In this document: positions 61,296 through 64,000 of the stretch, in pieces | Layout: each line of letters starts with the position of its first letter | How positions within the stretch are numbered: position 1 is the first letter of the stretch | Assembly: GCA_038087015.1 (NCBI GenBank) | Contig: JASBNA010000041.1 | Span: forward strand, 248,001-312,000 | DNA from: Cerrena zonata | Lineage: Eukaryota; Basidiomycota; Agaricomycetes; Polyporales; Cerrenaceae | DNA length: 64,000 nt | Reading direction: 5' to 3' | Program-made: the position numbers and the translations under genes | The notes under the pieces: generated by a model | Databases searched by the model: none | Seen by the model: only the letters and a program-made list of their open reading frames with translations | What the model was told of the DNA's origin: nothing

Positions 61296-64000
61296 ATGTC
61301 TTCCATGAAATCCTTTCGGGAGTCCAAACTCGTTGTAAGTATACCATACTCTAAGTGAACCCGCTTGCCTTAGACTAAATGCGGCTTACTTCCATTAGGA
61401 CTTGGTTGACGCCCTTCATCTGATCATACAACGTCTTCCTACCAGCCCGGATGGTCGGTATGAAGATGAGGTCAAACCCCCCACAGAATATGTCAATCCC
61501 AACGCGAGCCACTCTGTACTCTACGCACTAGTTCAGGAGCTGAACACAGACAAGAGGTTTGGTCCTATCATCGATGACCCAAACATCATTGTAAGTCTCT
61601 AGTCTGTGGCTTCCTATTCAGTGCTCAGGAAAATATTGTAGCCCAATCTCTTGCAAGCCGCCGGGAACAAGGACGCGATTAACGACCGCTCCCTCATCGT
61701 ACGTCATCTTTGATGGGTTTCTTCTTTTGGTCGAGTCATTACAAAACGCCGTCTAGTTCAATGAGACCTTGTATTTCTTGAGCCGATTGCCTGAGGACTG
61801 CAAGCTCGCGAAGAAACTCAGCGACTTAGTTATCACTGCGCTGTATTATACGATCCCTCAACCTCCCGCCACCTTCATCGGAACGCACTCGAGTCCATTC
61901 TCCCAAACTGCTCCGTCGAGCACCAATAGTACCGGAGGAACATATGCATTCCGTAGTGCCGATGGAAGCGGAAATAATCCATTGTGTCCAGGATTGGGAC
62001 AAGCGGGTATGCCCTATGCAAGAAGCGTACAGAGCAAACATCCTCTTCCTCCACATCTCTTACCCGATACAGGGCTTGTTTTCGACGCCTTGTTGAAAGC
62101 GCGGGATGTGAGTATCTTATGTTGATATATTCCACTCAAGTATTAACCCTCTCCGTGCTTCTCTAGTTCAAACCTCACCCGGGAGGCAATTCTTCGATGA
62201 CTTTTGCATATGCCTCTCTGGTAACGCATCAACTGTTCCGAACCGATCCTCGAGACATGTCAAAGAATAACACGACGTCCTATCTCGACTTGTCTGTGCT
62301 TTACGGATACAGCCAAGCCCAACAAGACTCCGTTCGTGACAAGGAAAAGGGTCGCGGTTTATTGTACCCAGATACATTCTCTGAGGATCGTCTTATATTT
62401 GTTCCTCCGGCTGCCACTGCTTTACTAGTCCTTTTTAGCAGGAATCACAATGTACGTCTTTTTGCTTCAAACAGAGTGGGCCTCTCACGACCAGCCTCAC
62501 GTTTGTAGTACATTGCGGACATGTTACTCAAGATCAATGAGAGGAAACGATGGTCAAACCCTCCTCCCGAGGACCGTGCGCAGCGCGCTGCACAAGACGA
62601 GGAGATTTTCCAAACTGCTCGTCTAGTGAAGTCAGTAATTTTCAGTTTCCATACAAGTGTTGTTCGCTGATCACAAATATGTTTAGCTGTGGTCACTACA
62701 TGAGCTCCGTCTTCGGAGATTATGTCGCGGGTTTCCTTGGTACAGTTAGTCAGGGAAATTCTTTCCGTCTCCAACCTTTCGACGTAAGTATAACACGATC
62801 GTCAAGACAGCGAACAAAGCTCATGTAAACATAATATAGACTATCAAGACTTCGACTGGAAGCCTTCCTCGCGGAGCAGGGAACCACGTTTCCGTAGAGT
62901 TCAATTTACTTTATAGGGTAAGTCTATAACCCCTTATAGTATGTGATTTACGCTGAAGATTCTTCATTCTTGGGCTAGTGGCACGCTACCACAGCGGCAG
63001 CAGATATCGCATGGACCGAAGATTTATTCCAGAGAGCTTTCAACAAGCCATTGTCCGAGATACAACTCGGAGATTTCCGTCCTGCTGCTGAGAAGCTATG
63101 GTGCCTCGAAGTACAGGGCGATCCTAGAATCAGAACCTTCGCTGGGTACGTCGTCTCGTATTCATACTCGATTATATTGTTGACGTAGCAACATTGACTT
63201 TGTTTAGTCTCCGTCGTGGCCCCGATGGGAAATTTAGCGACGACGACCTGGCCAATATACTTCAAGATTCTACGGATAAGGTAGCAGGTGCCTATCGCGC
63301 CCGCGGTACTCCTGAAGTGTTGCGTGTTATCGAAATTATGGGTATGGAACAAGCTAGGAAGTGGGGCGTCTGCACCATGAACGAGTTCCGAAAGTTCCTC
63401 GGGTTGAAGCCGTTTGCCTCCTTCAAGGAGTGGAATTCAGACGAAGACATTGCTAGCACTGCTGAGCAACTGTACGGTCACATCGACAATCTGGAATTGT
63501 ATCCCGGTCTTCAAGCTGAGGAGACTATTCCTCTCGGTCGCGGATCTGGTCTGTGCTGTGGTTTCACCATGACCCGTGCTATTCTTGGCGACGCCATTGC
63601 TCTTGTTCGTGGTGATAGGTTTTACACCTCTGATTACACTCGTACGTGGACTTCGTTTACTATTATGAATATCCACGTCTCATTTGTTACTTCGTGCAGC
63701 AAACAACTTGACAACATGGGGATACCAGGAATGTGCTCGTGATCCTACGAACGGCGCATACGGTTCAGCTATTCCTAAGCTCCTCCTGCGTCATCTCCCT
63801 CGGCATTACCCTTCAAACAGTATCTACGCCTTGTTTCCGTTCTTCACCCCTCAAAGAGCGACTGAGATATTGACGGGCTTGGGTGTCGTTGGTAAATATG
63901 ATAGGAAAAGACCATCAAGGCCTACTCCGATCCCCAAGGTTGTCGATACGATTGCCGGTATTGACTATGTGTTCAGCAATCCGGACAAGTACAAGGTCAC
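61296..64000 (+). CDS. ppo: Psi-producing oxygenase (fatty-acid dioxygenase), 5' part
   Basis: Exons as read: 61296-61334, 61399-61590, 61642-61698, 61757-62107, 62167-62451, 62509 to about 62634, then further exons to the window end, all in phase. The protein has the N-terminal haem peroxidase-like dioxygenase domain of Ppo enzymes. The distal His is in the segment SLVTHQLFRTDPRDM, the TSYLDLSVLYGYSQ block follows, then NHNYIADMLLKINERKRWS. The catalytic Tyr and proximal haem His lie in LLYRWHATTAAADIAW (about 62920-63000). Later come GRGSGLCCGFTMTRAILGDAIALVRGDRFYTSDYT and the start of the segment linking to the P450-like domain. These enzymes oxygenate linoleic or oleic acid to hydroperoxides and diols (psi factors) that tune sporulation. 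The start gives a short leader MSSMKSFRESKL. The window ends before the P450 half, so its completeness is unknown. Confidence 0.9.

Overview
This window looks like an accessory, transposon-crowded stretch of a basidiomycete (probably Agaricomycetes) chromosome. The signs are: many introns of about 45-75 nt with GTRNGT donors and CTNAY-like branch sites; a Ppo-type fatty-acid oxygenase; F-box and BTB gene families; and, above all, KDZ and Plavaka DNA transposons, which are characteristic of that lineage. I cannot name the species.

Layout. 0-9.9 kb: the 3' end of an unrecognised gene, a two-RRM RNA-binding protein gene (minus strand), a long gene-free stretch holding a diverged tandem duplication, and a BTB-domain gene that seems to have lost its 5' end. 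9.9-13.9 kb: a complete hAT transposon with an open 8-exon transposase. 13.9-16.4 kb: a 54-bp minisatellite whose palindromic core occurs in both orientations. About 16.4-32.7 kb: what I read as one large KDZ-type transposon carrying a KDZ transposase, a TET/JBP-like 2-oxoglutarate dioxygenase, three long multi-exon genes of unknown function and a small one. The whole block is studded with the 6-mer ATCCGG/CCGGAT, about 55 sites by eye and roughly ten times denser than the rest of the window.

About 32.7-58.7 kb is a nest of three elements. An outer Plavaka transposon (minus-strand companion gene plus plus-strand transposase) was split twice. A second, different Plavaka element (33.4-39.5 kb) sits inside its companion gene, and a 15.1-kb Ty3/gypsy retrotransposon with 1.35-kb near-identical LTRs sits inside its transposase gene. 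Both events are supported by target-site duplications and by intron phases that fit across the rejoined junctions. The outer Plavaka right terminus itself cuts an F-box gene. 58.9-64 kb: non-repetitive DNA with one doubtful small ORF, then the 5' part of a Ppo gene running off the window.

How the parts may work together. In the KDZ block the dioxygenase gene lies directly upstream of the transposase, with 59 bp between stop and start. It also shares a short divergent promoter with an accessory gene. TET/JBP-KDZ association is established for fungi. The element-wide CpG-containing hexamer and the three accessory genes are not explained by what I know of these elements. They suggest an element-encoded binding or demethylation (anti-silencing) system, which is inference. 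All splice structures were worked out by eye from reading frames and GT-AG rules.
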